Source of the DNA: an uncultured Acidiphilium sp.
Lineage (GTDB): Bacteria > Bacillota > Clostridia > Christensenellales > Borkfalkiaceae
Assembly: GCA_902495325.1 (NCBI GenBank)
Contig: CABUWK010000039.1
Span: 1 to 22,561 of the forward strand
Reading direction: 5' to 3'
Length of the DNA: 22,561 nucleotides
The notes below the pieces were generated by a model. The model was not told where the DNA came from, did not search any database, and worked only from the letters and a program-made list of their open reading frames with translations. Shown here piece by piece: positions 1-7,867 of this stretch. The position numbers were made by a program, and so were the translations under genes. Each line of letters opens with the position of its first letter. The first letter of the stretch is position 1.

Positions 1-118
1 CGTTTTGACAAGGCAAACGCTCAAAATAATACTCTTCCGTATATTGCCGAGCGTTTAACACAGTCATAAACCGATTTTTCGCCGTAAAAATAGTTAGTGA
101 TAACGAATGCTAAGCCTA
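1..118. repeat. Partial copy of a dispersed inverted-repeat (MITE-like) element
   Basis: This stretch is, with only a few differences, the reverse complement of 17356-17473. It ends with the terminal motif ATAACGAATGCTAAGCCTA at about 100-118. The rest of the element would lie left of the window. Internal arms AAACGCTC and GAGCGTTT and the flanking AT-rich arms can fold as a hairpin. No transposase or other coding capacity is seen. Calling it a non-autonomous transposable element is inference. The near identity of the two copies is seen directly. Confidence 0.8.
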
Positions 119-151
119 AGGGTAGGCTTTTTAAGAAAAGCCAAGGGATAC

Positions 152-181
152 AAAAAGCACGGTATCAGCGCCGTGCTTTTT
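152..181. terminator. Bidirectional rho-independent terminator
   Basis: A perfect 11-bp stem (152-162 with 171-181) closes an 8-nt loop. It starts with five A and ends with five T, so it could terminate on either strand. A second hairpin with a GGCTTTT/AAAAGCC stem and 4-nt loop lies just upstream at 125-142, between the repeat end and this terminator. The genes it serves are probably outside the window on the left. Confidence 0.75.
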
Positions 182-185
182 GCTT

Positions 186-596
186 TGGTATTTTGGTTGA
201 AATGATTTGTTTATCGGCTTATGGGGGAAGATTTATAAAATGTAACCTTTCTAAATGGGGCAATTGTTTTTTGAGCCCCCTCGCGGGGTTTCTTTTTGTC
301 CTTCGGGCGTTTTTTCTTCCCTTTCTGCCGGCGGTCGGGAAAAATTGGGAAAATTTAAGTTTGCAGGAATTAATTTCCTTTTTCTGCGGATAATAACCGC
401 ATGGAAAGCCGGGAGAAATTCAAATTCCGTTAAAGCCTTAAAGCTGTTTTTGCCCGTTTCGGCAAATCTTTCCCAAAAGAACGGAAAGTGCGAATGCGTT
501 CGCTTCCGAAAAGTTATTCCGACAAATCATAAACGGTTGCGGGTGATCGAGGTCGATTTCGCAACCCGAACGACTGTTTGTGACTGCATCTACATA
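186..596. other. Intergenic stretch without a recognisable gene
   Basis: Open frames here start at non-ATG codons without ribosome binding sites, and their translations look like no family. The stretch holds a weak hairpin with C4/G4 arms followed by a T-rich tract (about 277-295), and an inverted repeat GGTTGCG (535-541) / CGCAACC (560-566). I see no convincing promoter. The motif TTATCGGCTTAT at 211-222 recurs in other gaps of this window. Confidence 0.5.
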
Positions 597-651
597 TGCC
601 GATCGGAAAAACAGAGAAAATTTCTGCCTTTCCGATCGGCAGTGCAAGGAG
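597..651 (+). promoter_or_regulatory. Long hairpin next to the ribosome binding site of the SIMPL-like gene
   Basis: Arms TGCCGATCGGAAA (597-609) and TTTCCGATCGGCA (629-641) are perfect 13-bp complements. The loop has a further short CAGA/TCTG pairing. Each arm contains the 8-bp palindrome CCGATCGG, so the site could also be a pair of DNA operators. The AAGGAGG ribosome binding site follows directly at 645-651. RNA folding here would sit against the binding site. Function is inferred only from position and symmetry. Confidence 0.55.
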
Positions 652-661
652 GAAAATTTGT

Positions 662-1426
662 ATGCGTTTGTTGTTATCGGCATTGTTGTCCGTCACTCTT
701 GCGGGTTTTGCCGCGTTGCCTTCCGCTTCCGGAGATGCCTTTCTGGAGCAGGATCCTATCGTCTGCGAAGCGGCGGACGAAGAAGAACTTCCGTGCGCTT
801 TCGGGGATGATAAAATATGCCCGGGCGTGCAATGTCCGGGCGGTACCGGTTCCGACGGCGGAAAAAGCGAAGAAGGCGCAAAGCGCGGGCGTTTTCGCGG
901 CGAAGTGATCGGACGGGGCGAATATTCCGTGAAAGCGGAAAAGTTTACTCTCAGGTTTACGATCGAAAATTTTGCCGAAACGGAGGAAACCGCCCGCGAA
1001 CTTTCGGCAAAAACGAAGACTTCCGTTTTGCAGGCGTTTCCGACAAGCGCGTGCGTCAGGGAAGAGGACTGCTATGTTTACCGTCAGGCGGGCGAAATGC
1101 GCGGCGTTGTGGTCGGGCGCAGATTTGCGGTTGACGGAAAAGATTGCGTAAAGGCGGAAGAATATCGCACGAAAGTTTTTTCTCTCGGCGCGGATTATGT
1201 TTGCGCTCCCGAATATTTTGCGGGCGACCCGAAAACCTGCGAAAACGAGGCTTTGCGGCTTGCCGTGGAGAATGCTACTTCGAAAGCCTCTGCACTCGGA
1301 ATTCCCGTTGCCTGTTATTCCGTTCGCGAAAGACCTTGTTTTTGTTCGCCGAGAACGGAAACCAATGAAGGCGGAGAAGTGCAGGTGGTGTTTTCTGCTG
1401 TCGTTGCGGTATCTTATTTCGAATAA
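662..1426 (+). CDS. Secreted, cysteine-rich SIMPL (DUF541)-like protein
   Basis: The start is the ATG at 662, 10 nt after AAGGAGG (645-651); an upstream in-frame ATG at 596 lies inside the hairpin. The 254-residue product begins with a typical signal peptide (MRLLLSALLSVTLAGFAALP, cleavage probably near residue 24), so the mature protein should be outside the membrane. Residues 80-254 resemble the SIMPL/DUF541 fold: a YSVKAEKFTLRFTIENFAET strand pair, an AVENATSKASALGIPV helix, and a final GGEVQVVFSAVVAVSY strand. The biochemical role of this family is not settled. Unusual are 12 cysteines (35, 45, 53, 58, 131, 137, 162, 181, 193, 218, 226, 228), four of them in the N-terminal linker before the fold, suggesting disulfides or metal or haem binding. 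It appears monocistronic and is followed by a strong terminator. The family call rests on pattern resemblance, mainly at the C-terminus. Confidence 0.6.
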   Translation: MRLLLSALLSVTLAGFAALPSASGDAFLEQDPIVCEAADEEELPCAFGDDKICPGVQCPGGTGSDGGKSEEGAKRGRFRGEVIGRGEYSVKAEKFTLRFTIENFAETEETARELSAKTKTSVLQAFPTSACVREEDCYVYRQAGEMRGVVVGRRFAVDGKDCVKAEEYRTKVFSLGADYVCAPEYFAGDPKTCENEALRLAVENATSKASALGIPVACYSVRERPCFCSPRTETNEGGEVQVVFSAVVAVSYFE

Positions 1427-1549
1427 GCCTGAGTTTTAACGGCGCAAAATCCGAAAAATCTTTGTTAAACTCGCTTGTAATACGATTAAGTATGACTTCG
1501 CTCGTTTGCCTCGATTTTCCTGAATTGATCGCCTGTGGCTGAACAGGAT

Positions 1550-1584
1550 AAAACCCCTGCGGGAATTTTTCCCGCGGGGGTTTT
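1550..1584 (+). terminator. Strong rho-independent terminator after the SIMPL-like gene
   Basis: Arms 1550-1565 and 1569-1584 pair over 16 positions with one T-G wobble and a TTT loop. It starts with AAAA and ends with TTTT. A smaller hairpin CCTGT/ACAGG (1532-1547) precedes it. It lies about 120 nt after the stop codon. The rest of the 1427-1858 gap holds only the promoter at 1702-1730. Confidence 0.85.
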
Positions 1585-1701
1585 CGTCGGAACGGTTTCT
1601 TTTCCGGAAAGGAGGGTTTGTGCAAATCACAGAAAAATATGTACGATTCAAAGATTCTCCGTTTTTTCGTTTTTTCCCGATAAGAAAAAAGAAAAAGACG
1701 C

Positions 1702-1730
1702 TTGACAGAGAGGGGAAAATGCGTTATCAT
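1702..1730 (+). promoter_or_regulatory. Sigma-A-type promoter of the glycosidase operon
   Basis: A perfect -35 TTGACA (1702-1707) is followed by a 17-nt spacer and a TATCAT -10 box (1725-1730). Transcription should start near 1737, giving a leader of about 120 nt before the glycosidase gene. No operator was recognised next to it. Confidence 0.75.
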
Positions 1731-1858
1731 ATAAGCGGACGCGGCACATAGAAACGCAAGACGGGATGACTTGTCGTAAGGTTTGCCGCTGCGTATTTTC
1801 CGCGATGCCGGGTTTCCGCCGTGTACGGGATCTGATAAACCGGCGTAACGGACAAAGG

Positions 1859-4666
1859 ATGAAAATGGAAGGGAAGATCAGAAATTTATTGCGGACGGAA
1901 GACGTGTCGTTTTATCGTCCGGTCGTATTCTGGAGCATCAACAGTCTGCTTGAAGAGAAGGAAGTGGTGCGGCAGATCGACGAGATGAAAGCGAGCGGTC
2001 TCGGCGGGTTTATTTTTCATGCGAGAGCAGGGCTCAAGACCCCTTATCTTTCGGAAGAATGGTTCCGTATGGTCGGGGTTGCGTTGGAGCGCGCCCGCAG
2101 AAACGAAATGAAAGTGTGGCTGTACGACGAGTACGGCTGGCCGAGCGGCTTTGCCGGCGGTAAGCTTTTAGAAAACGAAAATCATCGCGCGCGGTTTTTC
2201 CGCTATCGGACGGCGGAAGAGTTCGATCCTTCCGCTTATGCGGTGTTTATTCAGGATAAGTGCGGCTATAAGCGCGTAAACGCGCCATGCGGAGCGAAGA
2301 AATACCATATTGTCACTATGGAGATCTCGCCCGCATACTGCGATATATTAAATCCGGAACTGACGGATGCTTTCATTGCCGAAACGCATGAAAAGTATTA
2401 CGCAAGGTTTCGGGAATATTTCGGGAAAGAGCTTCTCGGGTTTTTTACCGACGAGCCGCAGTATTACCGTTATGAAACTCCGGTTTCAGCCGTTTCGGAA
2501 GAGGAATATCGCAAAGCGTACGGCGAAGACATGAAAGACGGCGTGATTTATCTGTTCACCCGCGATGAGGAAGGGTATCCTTTCCGCGTTCGTTATTATA
2601 ATATGATGAACCGTCTTTACTGCGAAAATTTTTATCGCAGACTTCATGATTGGTGTACGGCGCACGGCTGTCTGCTGACGGGGCACAGCGTGGAAGAAAC
2701 GTTGATGTTTACGCAGATGTGGGGCGGTGCGGATTGCGCGACGAGCTATCTCGAAGAAGATATCCCCGCGATCGACAATCTTGCGCGGGACGGCATTGCG
2801 GACATTTCCGCGAAATCTGTCGGCTCGGTTGCGATGCAATTCGGAAAGAAGGACGTTATGACCGAAACTTTCGGGTGCAGCGCATACGGGGTCACGCCGA
2901 AAGAACTTCGCCTGATTGCCGAAAAACAGTATGTATACGGCGTTTCGCTGATGTGTCAGCATTTATACAACTATACGCTTTCCGGGCTCGGGAAGATCGA
3001 TTGTCCTCCCTCGTTTGGAAGAGCCATGCCTTGGATATGGGGATATAAGTCGTTTAACGACTATTTTGCGAATCTCGGTTACCTGATTGCGAACAGCGAG
3101 GAGCAGACGGACGTCGCGCTGATCACGCCGATGGAATCGGTCTATCTCGACTATATCCGTTTAAACGAAGACCCCGCCCGCCTCGGTGTGGACGTGCCTT
3201 TCCTCGGATTGATCGGGAAATTGAAAAAAAGCGGCGTTACTTATGCGTTCGTCAACGAAAAGATCGCGGAGCGGTTCGGAAAAACGGAAAACGGGAAACT
3301 GGTTATCGGAAACAGAAGTTATTCGCAGGTGATCTGGGCAAACGGCAGAGAAATCAAAAGTTCTACCCTGTCGTTGCTGAAAAAATTTGCGGGCGAAGGC
3401 GGAACGGTATTTGCCGAAACGATGCCTTCTTTTGTGGACGGCGTCGCTGCGCAAGTCGAAATTCCCCATACAAGCGATTTTTCTCTTCTGCAAAAACCCC
3501 TTCCGATCTCGTTCGAAGGCGGCGGGCTTTCCTGGTCCTGCCGCACAGCGGCGGACGGAACGGAATTTCTGTTCCTTGTGAATGAAAACGATTCTCCCGT
3601 GACCGTGACTACCGGGGATGTCTTCTCTTCTTACGATATGGTTACGTCGGACTACGGCGGCGGAAGCAGGGAAAACGTCGTTCCTGCGAAGGGGAGTCTT
3701 CTTCTCGAAAAAGGCGATTCCGGCACGCGGAAAACGTATGCTAAGGCAAAGACGGCGATCCCGGTTTATCTCGCGGAAGAGACGAGCGACAATCTGCTCA
3801 CGATCGACCGCGTTCGCGCGGAAAAAGAGGACGGAAGCGTCGTTGAGGGATATTTCCACGGTGTGTTCGAGCGGCTTGTAAAATCGGGCTATCGCGGAAA
3901 ACTGAAAGTTTCTTTTCGTTTCGTAAGCCGTTTCCGTTGTCCCGTAAAGTTGATCGTGGAGAATCAGAAGCTTACGGATAAGTCGTTTAACGGGCAAAAG
4001 CTCATCTGGAAAAAATGGAAAACGGATGCGGGCTTCCGCATTGCGGACGCGGTTGCGGAAAGGGGTGAGAACGTTTTTTCTTATACGACGGCGTTTGCGG
4101 ATTGTGCGGACGTAGGCAAGATCCTTTACGATCCCGAGGTGCCGGAAAGTCTCAGAAACTGCGTCGCTTACGAAACGGGGCTGGAAGAAATTTATGTTTC
4201 CGGTAAATTCGATACGGAAGAAGGTTATACGATAAAAAAGCCTTCCCGCAAAAAAGCGGGCGATCTTACGGCGCAGGGAATGGAAAACTTTGTCGGCAAG
4301 GCGACGTATGAATTTACATACGAGTTTTCGGGTAAGCCCGTTCTCGTTACGCCGGAAGGGGATTTCACGGCGTTTAAGATCCGTGTGGGAAGAAAAGAAT
4401 TTCCGGGCGTGACGGAGGGTTCCGTCCGCATGGAAGGGATCAGAGGAAAGCGCATCGTAAAGGTCGAGATCCGGTCGACCCTTCGCAATATGCTCGGACC
4501 TTTCTATTATCGCGGAAAGGAAGAAAGCGGAATCGGAAGCGACGCCTTTACCCTTCGCGGCGGCTGGAAAGAAGACGGAACCAATCCCGATTACGACGGA
4601 AAGAGAAGATTTATTCCCTTCGGACTTCGCGCCGTAAAGCTTGCGGAAGAGAAACCTTTAAGATAA
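1859..4666 (+). CDS. Large cytosolic glycosidase, GH106-like
   Basis: The frame is open from 1766, but ATG 1859 (935 residues) or ATG 1865 fits better, since AAAGG lies just before 1859; the exact start is uncertain. The N-terminal third has a TIM-barrel look typical of GH106-like (alpha-L-rhamnosidase-type) proteins: YRPVVFWSINS (19-29), GLGGFIFHARAGLKTPYLSEEW (47-68), VWLYDEYGWPSGFAGG (86-101) and GFFTDEP (194-200). Acidic residues in YDEYG and FTDEP are candidate catalytic or binding residues. The C-terminal half looks like beta-sandwich accessory domains. No signal peptide is seen, so it probably acts on imported oligosaccharides or glycosides. It is the first gene of a unit with a sugar-phosphate isomerase and a GDPD, with its own promoter at 1702. 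Substrate cannot be told from sequence; the GH106 label is a best resemblance and a related unclassified GH family is possible. Confidence 0.7.
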   Translation: MKMEGKIRNLLRTEDVSFYRPVVFWSINSLLEEKEVVRQIDEMKASGLGGFIFHARAGLKTPYLSEEWFRMVGVALERARRNEMKVWLYDEYGWPSGFAGGKLLENENHRARFFRYRTAEEFDPSAYAVFIQDKCGYKRVNAPCGAKKYHIVTMEISPAYCDILNPELTDAFIAETHEKYYARFREYFGKELLGFFTDEPQYYRYETPVSAVSEEEYRKAYGEDMKDGVIYLFTRDEEGYPFRVRYYNMMNRLYCENFYRRLHDWCTAHGCLLTGHSVEETLMFTQMWGGADCATSYLEEDIPAIDNLARDGIADISAKSVGSVAMQFGKKDVMTETFGCSAYGVTPKELRLIAEKQYVYGVSLMCQHLYNYTLSGLGKIDCPPSFGRAMPWIWGYKSFNDYFANLGYLIANSEEQTDVALITPMESVYLDYIRLNEDPARLGVDVPFLGLIGKLKKSGVTYAFVNEKIAERFGKTENGKLVIGNRSYSQVIWANGREIKSSTLSLLKKFAGEGGTVFAETMPSFVDGVAAQVEIPHTSDFSLLQKPLPISFEGGGLSWSCRTAADGTEFLFLVNENDSPVTVTTGDVFSSYDMVTSDYGGGSRENVVPAKGSLLLEKGDSGTRKTYAKAKTAIPVYLAEETSDNLLTIDRVRAEKEDGSVVEGYFHGVFERLVKSGYRGKLKVSFRFVSRFRCPVKLIVENQKLTDKSFNGQKLIWKKWKTDAGFRIADAVAERGENVFSYTTAFADCADVGKILYDPEVPESLRNCVAYETGLEEIYVSGKFDTEEGYTIKKPSRKKAGDLTAQGMENFVGKATYEFTYEFSGKPVLVTPEGDFTAFKIRVGRKEFPGVTEGSVRMEGIRGKRIVKVEIRSTLRNMLGPFYYRGKEESGIGSDAFTLRGGWKEDGTNPDYDGKRRFIPFGLRAVKLAEEKPLR

Positions 4667-4823
4667 TCAAAGAAATATATAAAGCTTAAGCATGAAATTA
4701 AGCATGAAATCGGATTTCAGCCGGTTTTGCCTGCAGTCCGGGAGATTCGTGTTCGGACACGATCGCACGGAACACGGGCAGGACCGATCGAAAAATAAAA
4801 CAAACCGAATAAGGAGTATGAAA
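4667..4823 (+). promoter_or_regulatory. Intercistronic region with a palindromic operator candidate
   Basis: TGAAATCGGATTTCA (4705-4719) is a perfect 7-bp palindrome around one central base. It overlaps a tandem repeat of AAGCATGAAAT (4690-4710). A second inverted repeat, CGTGTTC and GAACACG, lies at about 4748-4776. No convincing promoter was seen, so the next gene may be read from 1702. A DNA-binding site or an RNA processing or stabilising hairpin are both possible. Confidence 0.35.
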
Positions 4824-5399
4824 ATGAAAACGGTAAAAGACAAGTATCTTGTAGTCGGCGCAGACTTTGCGGGCTTCCCTTTGAAAGAAGCGGTTGTCGC
4901 TCACCTGGAAAAGAAGGGTTGGAAAATCCTCGATCTCGGCGTGAAAAAGGACAGCGATCCGAACGATACCGATCTTATGTTCCACAGAGTGGGGCTGAGA
5001 GTGGGCGCAATGATCTCCGAGGGTGAATATGAAAGAGCCCTTCTGTTCTGCGGTACCGGCATGGGCATTCACATTGCGGCAAGCAAATGTCCCCACGTTC
5101 ACGCAGGCGTTGTCGAAAGCGTTCCCGCGGCGAGAAGAGCCATCACGGGTAACGGCGTAAACGTTCTCGCGATGGGCGCGTTCTATGTGGCGCCTGCCAT
5201 GGGATGTGACATTGCCGACGCCTACCTTTCCGCGACGCTCGGTTCCGATCAGACCTGGTGGCACAATTTCTATGAATTCCACAAGCTCGCGATCGACGAA
5301 CTCGAGGCGTTCAACTACGACGAATACAAAAAGAACGGATTCAAAGTCAACAAGCTCGGCGATTACGACCTCGTTCTCGAGGACAAGCCGGAAGACTGA
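4824..5399 (+). CDS. RpiB/LacA/LacB-family sugar-phosphate isomerase
   Basis: The start is ATG 4824, 7 nt after AAGGAG (4811-4816); ATG 4818 is too close and the upstream extension is unlike the family. The 191-residue product has the RpiB signature: an N-terminal VGADFAGFPLKEAV Rossmann-like strand and loop (11-24), the FCGTGMGIHIAASK motif with candidate catalytic Cys76 (75-88), then VHAGVVES and the AITGNGVNVLAMGA stretch (106-119). It should interconvert a phosphorylated aldose and ketose in the cytosol. The usual Asp-His pair of RpiB (DHAG) is Asp-Phe here (ADFAG), and the C-terminal tail is about 40 residues longer than classical RpiB (about 150). Both suggest a subfamily acting on something other than ribose 5-phosphate. 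The glycosidase upstream makes a catabolic sugar isomerase likely. It ends 11 nt before the GDPD gene, so the two are probably co-translated. Confidence 0.85.
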   Translation: MKTVKDKYLVVGADFAGFPLKEAVVAHLEKKGWKILDLGVKKDSDPNDTDLMFHRVGLRVGAMISEGEYERALLFCGTGMGIHIAASKCPHVHAGVVESVPAARRAITGNGVNVLAMGAFYVAPAMGCDIADAYLSATLGSDQTWWHNFYEFHKLAIDELEAFNYDEYKKNGFKVNKLGDYDLVLEDKPED

Positions 5400-5410
5400 G
5401 TTTGATTTCT

Positions 5411-6130
5411 ATGAACACAAAAAAGATAGACAAACGCGGCGTAAAGCTCGATGCGCACAGGGGCTTGAGCGGGCTGGAAACGGAAAATACGATGTGCGCT
5501 TTCGTTGCGGCAGGCAATCGCGAAAGCTATTACGGCATCGAAACGGACGTTCACGCGACCGCGGACGGGAAGTATGTGATCTCTCATGACGGTAATCTTT
5601 CCCGCGTGTACGGGGCGGACGTTACGATCGCCGGAACCCCTTATGCGGAGCTTCGGAAAATACGGAAAACGGAAGAGGACGGAGATACCGCGGAATTTAT
5701 GGCGGTGCCCTCGCTGAGAGAATATTTCACCGTTTGCAGGCGTTACGGGAAAGTCAGCGTGCTCGAGCTGAAAGTGGAGTACACCGAAAAACAACTCGAA
5801 GAGATCGTTGCGATCGCCAAAGAGACGGATCAGGCGGAAAATATTGTTTATATTTCCTTTTTCCTGAAAAATCTGATCCTTCTCCGCAAGATGTTGCCCG
5901 GGGCAACGCTGCAGTATCTCACGGGGGAGATCACCCCGCAGATCATATCCGATTGCGTGACCTATCGGCTTGACATCGACGTGGTGTTTACCGCATTGAC
6001 GGAAGAGACCGTAGCCGAGCTGAAGAGAAACGGCGTTGCGATCAACTGCTGGACGGTCGACGACCCCGCGGATGCGGAAAAGCTGATCGCTCTTGGCGTA
6101 AATTACATCACGACGAATATTCTGGAGTGA
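5411..6130 (+). CDS. Cytosolic glycerophosphodiester phosphodiesterase (GDPD family)
   Basis: The ATG at 5411 gives 239 residues; a TTG at 5402 is an alternative. No strong ribosome binding site is seen, which fits translational coupling with the isomerase gene ending at 5399. The GDPD catalytic residues are all visible: AHRG with His16 and Arg17, ETENT (Glu23-Thr27), IETDVHATADGKYVISHD with Glu44, Asp46 and His59, and a C-terminal VAINCWTVDDPADAEKLIALG stretch typical of the barrel's last strands. It should hydrolyse glycerophosphodiesters to sn-glycerol 3-phosphate plus an alcohol. There is no signal peptide or membrane segment, so the substrate is inside the cell. G3P released here could feed the CDP-glycerol-type cassette at 10.5-17.4 kb, but that link is only inference. 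DUF6054 follows 3 nt after the stop. Confidence 0.9.
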   Translation: MNTKKIDKRGVKLDAHRGLSGLETENTMCAFVAAGNRESYYGIETDVHATADGKYVISHDGNLSRVYGADVTIAGTPYAELRKIRKTEEDGDTAEFMAVPSLREYFTVCRRYGKVSVLELKVEYTEKQLEEIVAIAKETDQAENIVYISFFLKNLILLRKMLPGATLQYLTGEITPQIISDCVTYRLDIDVVFTALTEETVAELKRNGVAINCWTVDDPADAEKLIALGVNYITTNILE

Positions 6131-6133
6131 CCG

Positions 6134-6472
6134 ATGATAAAATATCGCCTGAAAAATCCCTCGCGCATCGACGTGAAAGCGATGATCGAAAAATGGTTGA
6201 AATATTGTCTCGATGACGGGAGCTTTTTCCGCGAGATCGATTCCGCCGATAAAAAAGTTTATATTTTTTGTGCCGATGATTTCTCCCTTCGAATTAATTC
6301 CACCCTTTCGATGATGCTTGTCGTGGAAGAGAGCGATGACGGATGTTTTGCGGACGTTGTCGTTTCGGGCGGTACGAACGGGATATTCGGGATCGGATAC
6401 GGCGCGGAAAAAAGCCGTGCGAAAATGCTGACCGAAATGCTGACCGAAAACGGATTTGTTTTTACGGACTGA
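6134..6472 (+). CDS. Small DUF6054-like protein of unknown function
   Basis: The 112-residue protein starts at ATG 6134, 3 nt after the GDPD stop, with TGGAG inside the end of that gene as a likely ribosome binding site. It has no signal peptide or membrane segment. An amphipathic N-terminal helix (MIEKWLKYCLDDGSFF) is followed by strands and a glycine-rich SGGTNGIFGIGYGAEKS turn before a C-terminal helix. This layout resembles DUF6054, a small clostridial family without known function; that match is from memory of the pattern. It is the last gene before the terminator at 6499-6531, so it belongs to the glycosidase, isomerase and GDPD unit. Confidence 0.6.
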   Translation: MIKYRLKNPSRIDVKAMIEKWLKYCLDDGSFFREIDSADKKVYIFCADDFSLRINSTLSMMLVVEESDDGCFADVVVSGGTNGIFGIGYGAEKSRAKMLTEMLTENGFVFTD

Positions 6473-6498
6473 CGGTTTCCAGAAGTCGGCAGAAAAAG

Positions 6499-6531
6499 AA
6501 AACGCCGTCGGATTCATTCCGGCGGCGTTTT
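6499..6531 (+). terminator. Rho-independent terminator of the glycosidase operon
   Basis: AAAACGCCG (6499-6507) pairs with CGGCGTTTT (6523-6531). An inner CGG/CCG pairing extends the stem, and the tail is T-rich. A short perfect ATCGGC/GCCGAT hairpin (6537-6554) follows before the next gene. Confidence 0.8.
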
Positions 6532-6588
6532 TAAGAATCGGCGTATAAGCCGATAAATCGCGATTTTTATTATTTCAGGAGGTTTACT

Positions 6589-7146
6589 GTGAGAAAAGAT
6601 TTCGGAAAACAAACGTGGGCATACCCGTTGCCCGTATTTATTATCGCAACTTATAACGAGGACGGAACGGCAGACGCGATGAATGCCGCCTGGGGCGGTA
6701 TTTACGATACGAATCAACTCTTCCTATGCTTATCTGATGAGCATAAAACGACGCAGAATATCCGTCGGGAGAAAGCCTTTACCGTTTCGATCGCAAACGT
6801 AAGTCTGGCGGCGGAAGCCGATTACCTCGGGATCGTTTCCGGGAACGACGTTCCGGATAAGGTGAAACGCGCCGGGCTTGCCGCAGAGAAGAGCAGATTC
6901 GTGAATGCTCCCGTACTGACGGATTTCCCGATGGTGATCGAATGCACGTTGAATAAGTTCAACGAGGACGGCATGGTGATCGGCGATATCGTGAACGTCG
7001 GCGCGGACGAAAGCGTGCTCGGCGAAAACGGAAAGATCGATCCCGAAAAATTGCAGGCAATCTCTTTCGATCCCGTTTCCGCAACTTACCTTAAGGTCGG
7101 CGGCAAAGCGGGCAACGCTTTCCGCGACGGGAAAAAGTTTAAGTAA
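6589..7146 (+). CDS. Flavin reductase-like FMN-binding split-barrel protein
   Basis: Translation starts at GTG 6589, 5 nt after an AGGAGG site (6578-6583). The 185 residues match the flavin_reduct / DIM6-NTAB type: YPLPVFIIATYNEDGTADAMNAAWGG at the N-terminus, LFLCLSDEHKTTQNIRREKAFTVSIAN, then a region giving DYLGIVSGNDVPDKVKRAGL and APVLTDFPMVIECTL. These proteins bind FMN and often reduce it or use it in redox reactions; the substrate is not predictable. It has no signal peptide. It sits alone between the operon terminator and a convergent DUF523 gene. No clear promoter or terminator of its own was seen; weak readthrough from the upstream unit cannot be excluded. Confidence 0.85.
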   Translation: MRKDFGKQTWAYPLPVFIIATYNEDGTADAMNAAWGGIYDTNQLFLCLSDEHKTTQNIRREKAFTVSIANVSLAAEADYLGIVSGNDVPDKVKRAGLAAEKSRFVNAPVLTDFPMVIECTLNKFNEDGMVIGDIVNVGADESVLGENGKIDPEKLQAISFDPVSATYLKVGGKAGNAFRDGKKFK

Positions 7147-7307
7147 GGATGCAGACAGGGCGATAACGAACTTATAGCCCCCTATTTTGAAAAGAAATAA
7201 AAGGGTTCGGCGAGAAAAGTCACTGAGAGATAAGCCGTAAATTTATTGCCCCGATCTGCAGACGATTTCCGATAAAACGAAACACGCCTGCAGGACAAAA
7301 AGGACGA

Positions 7308-7724
7308 TCACAGATCGTTTTCGGATATCACGCGGAATCCGTTTTCTTTCAGAAGTTTTGCGGTGACGCCGTCTCCTTCGGTCAGCTTTCCCGTGAAGGA
7401 ACCATCGTATACGATGCCGCTCCCGCAGGAAGGGCTTTTCGCTTTCAGAATGCAGAGAGAAACGTTGTTTTCCTTCGCAAGCCGCAGGGCATTTCCGGCG
7501 CCCGCGAGATATTCCTTCGTTACGTCTTTTCCTTCGGCGTTGACGATTTTGTCGCCGACGATCTCTGCCGGCGGACGGGGGGTGGGGAGACCGCCGTCCT
7601 GCTCGGGACATACGGCGATCACCGTTTCGCCGCGGACGGCTTCGAGAACTTTTTCGTTTTTGCAGTTGTCGCCTTTGTAGCGGCAGTTTTCGCCCATCAG
7701 GCATTTGCTTACCAGTATCGGCAT
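7308..7724 (-). CDS. DUF523 family protein
   Basis: The 138-residue minus-strand protein has a good GGAGG site just before its ATG at 7724. It carries the DUF523 signatures: SKCLMGENCRYKGDNCKN with clustered cysteines (6-22), VIAVCPEQDGGLPTPRPPAEI (35-55), DVTKEYLAGA, CILKAKSPSCGSGIVYDGSF and a C-terminal GDGVTAKLLKENGF. Conserved cysteines in CLMG, CRY, CPE and SCG suggest metal or Fe-S binding, but no function is established for the family. It is transcribed divergently from the permease gene from its own promoter (7770-7798). Its 3' side meets the flavin-reductase gene convergently across 160 nt, without a clear terminator. Confidence 0.9.
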   Translation of the reverse strand: MPILVSKCLMGENCRYKGDNCKNEKVLEAVRGETVIAVCPEQDGGLPTPRPPAEIVGDKIVNAEGKDVTKEYLAGAGNALRLAKENNVSLCILKAKSPSCGSGIVYDGSFTGKLTEGDGVTAKLLKENGFRVISENDL

Positions 7725-7769
7725 GTTTTTCCTCCGTTGCGCCTTTGCGCGGTTCGGTAACTGTTTTCA

Positions 7770-7798
7770 AGTATACCACTAAGAAAGCTATATTGCAA
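7770..7798 (-). promoter_or_regulatory. Sigma-A-type promoter of the DUF523 gene
   Basis: Read on the minus strand, TTGCAA (7793-7798) and TATACT (7770-7775) are separated by exactly 17 nt. The start site would be about 40 nt upstream of the ATG. Confidence 0.7.
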
Positions 7799-7867
7799 GT
7801 TTTTACGGGTAGCCGGGAGAGATTCCTCTTGCCCTTTTGTGAAATATGAAAATCTTGCGAAAAACGG

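Noticed and set aside
97..908. Two overlapping plus-strand frames before the SIMPL-like gene
   Set aside because: One starts inside the repeat end, neither has a ribosome binding site, and the second overlaps the SIMPL-like gene in another frame.
5363..6517. 384-residue open frame on the minus strand
   Set aside because: It is antisense to the GDPD and DUF6054-like genes, which have clear motifs and ordered spacing. Its translation is rich in Arg, His and Phe, as expected for a shadow frame.
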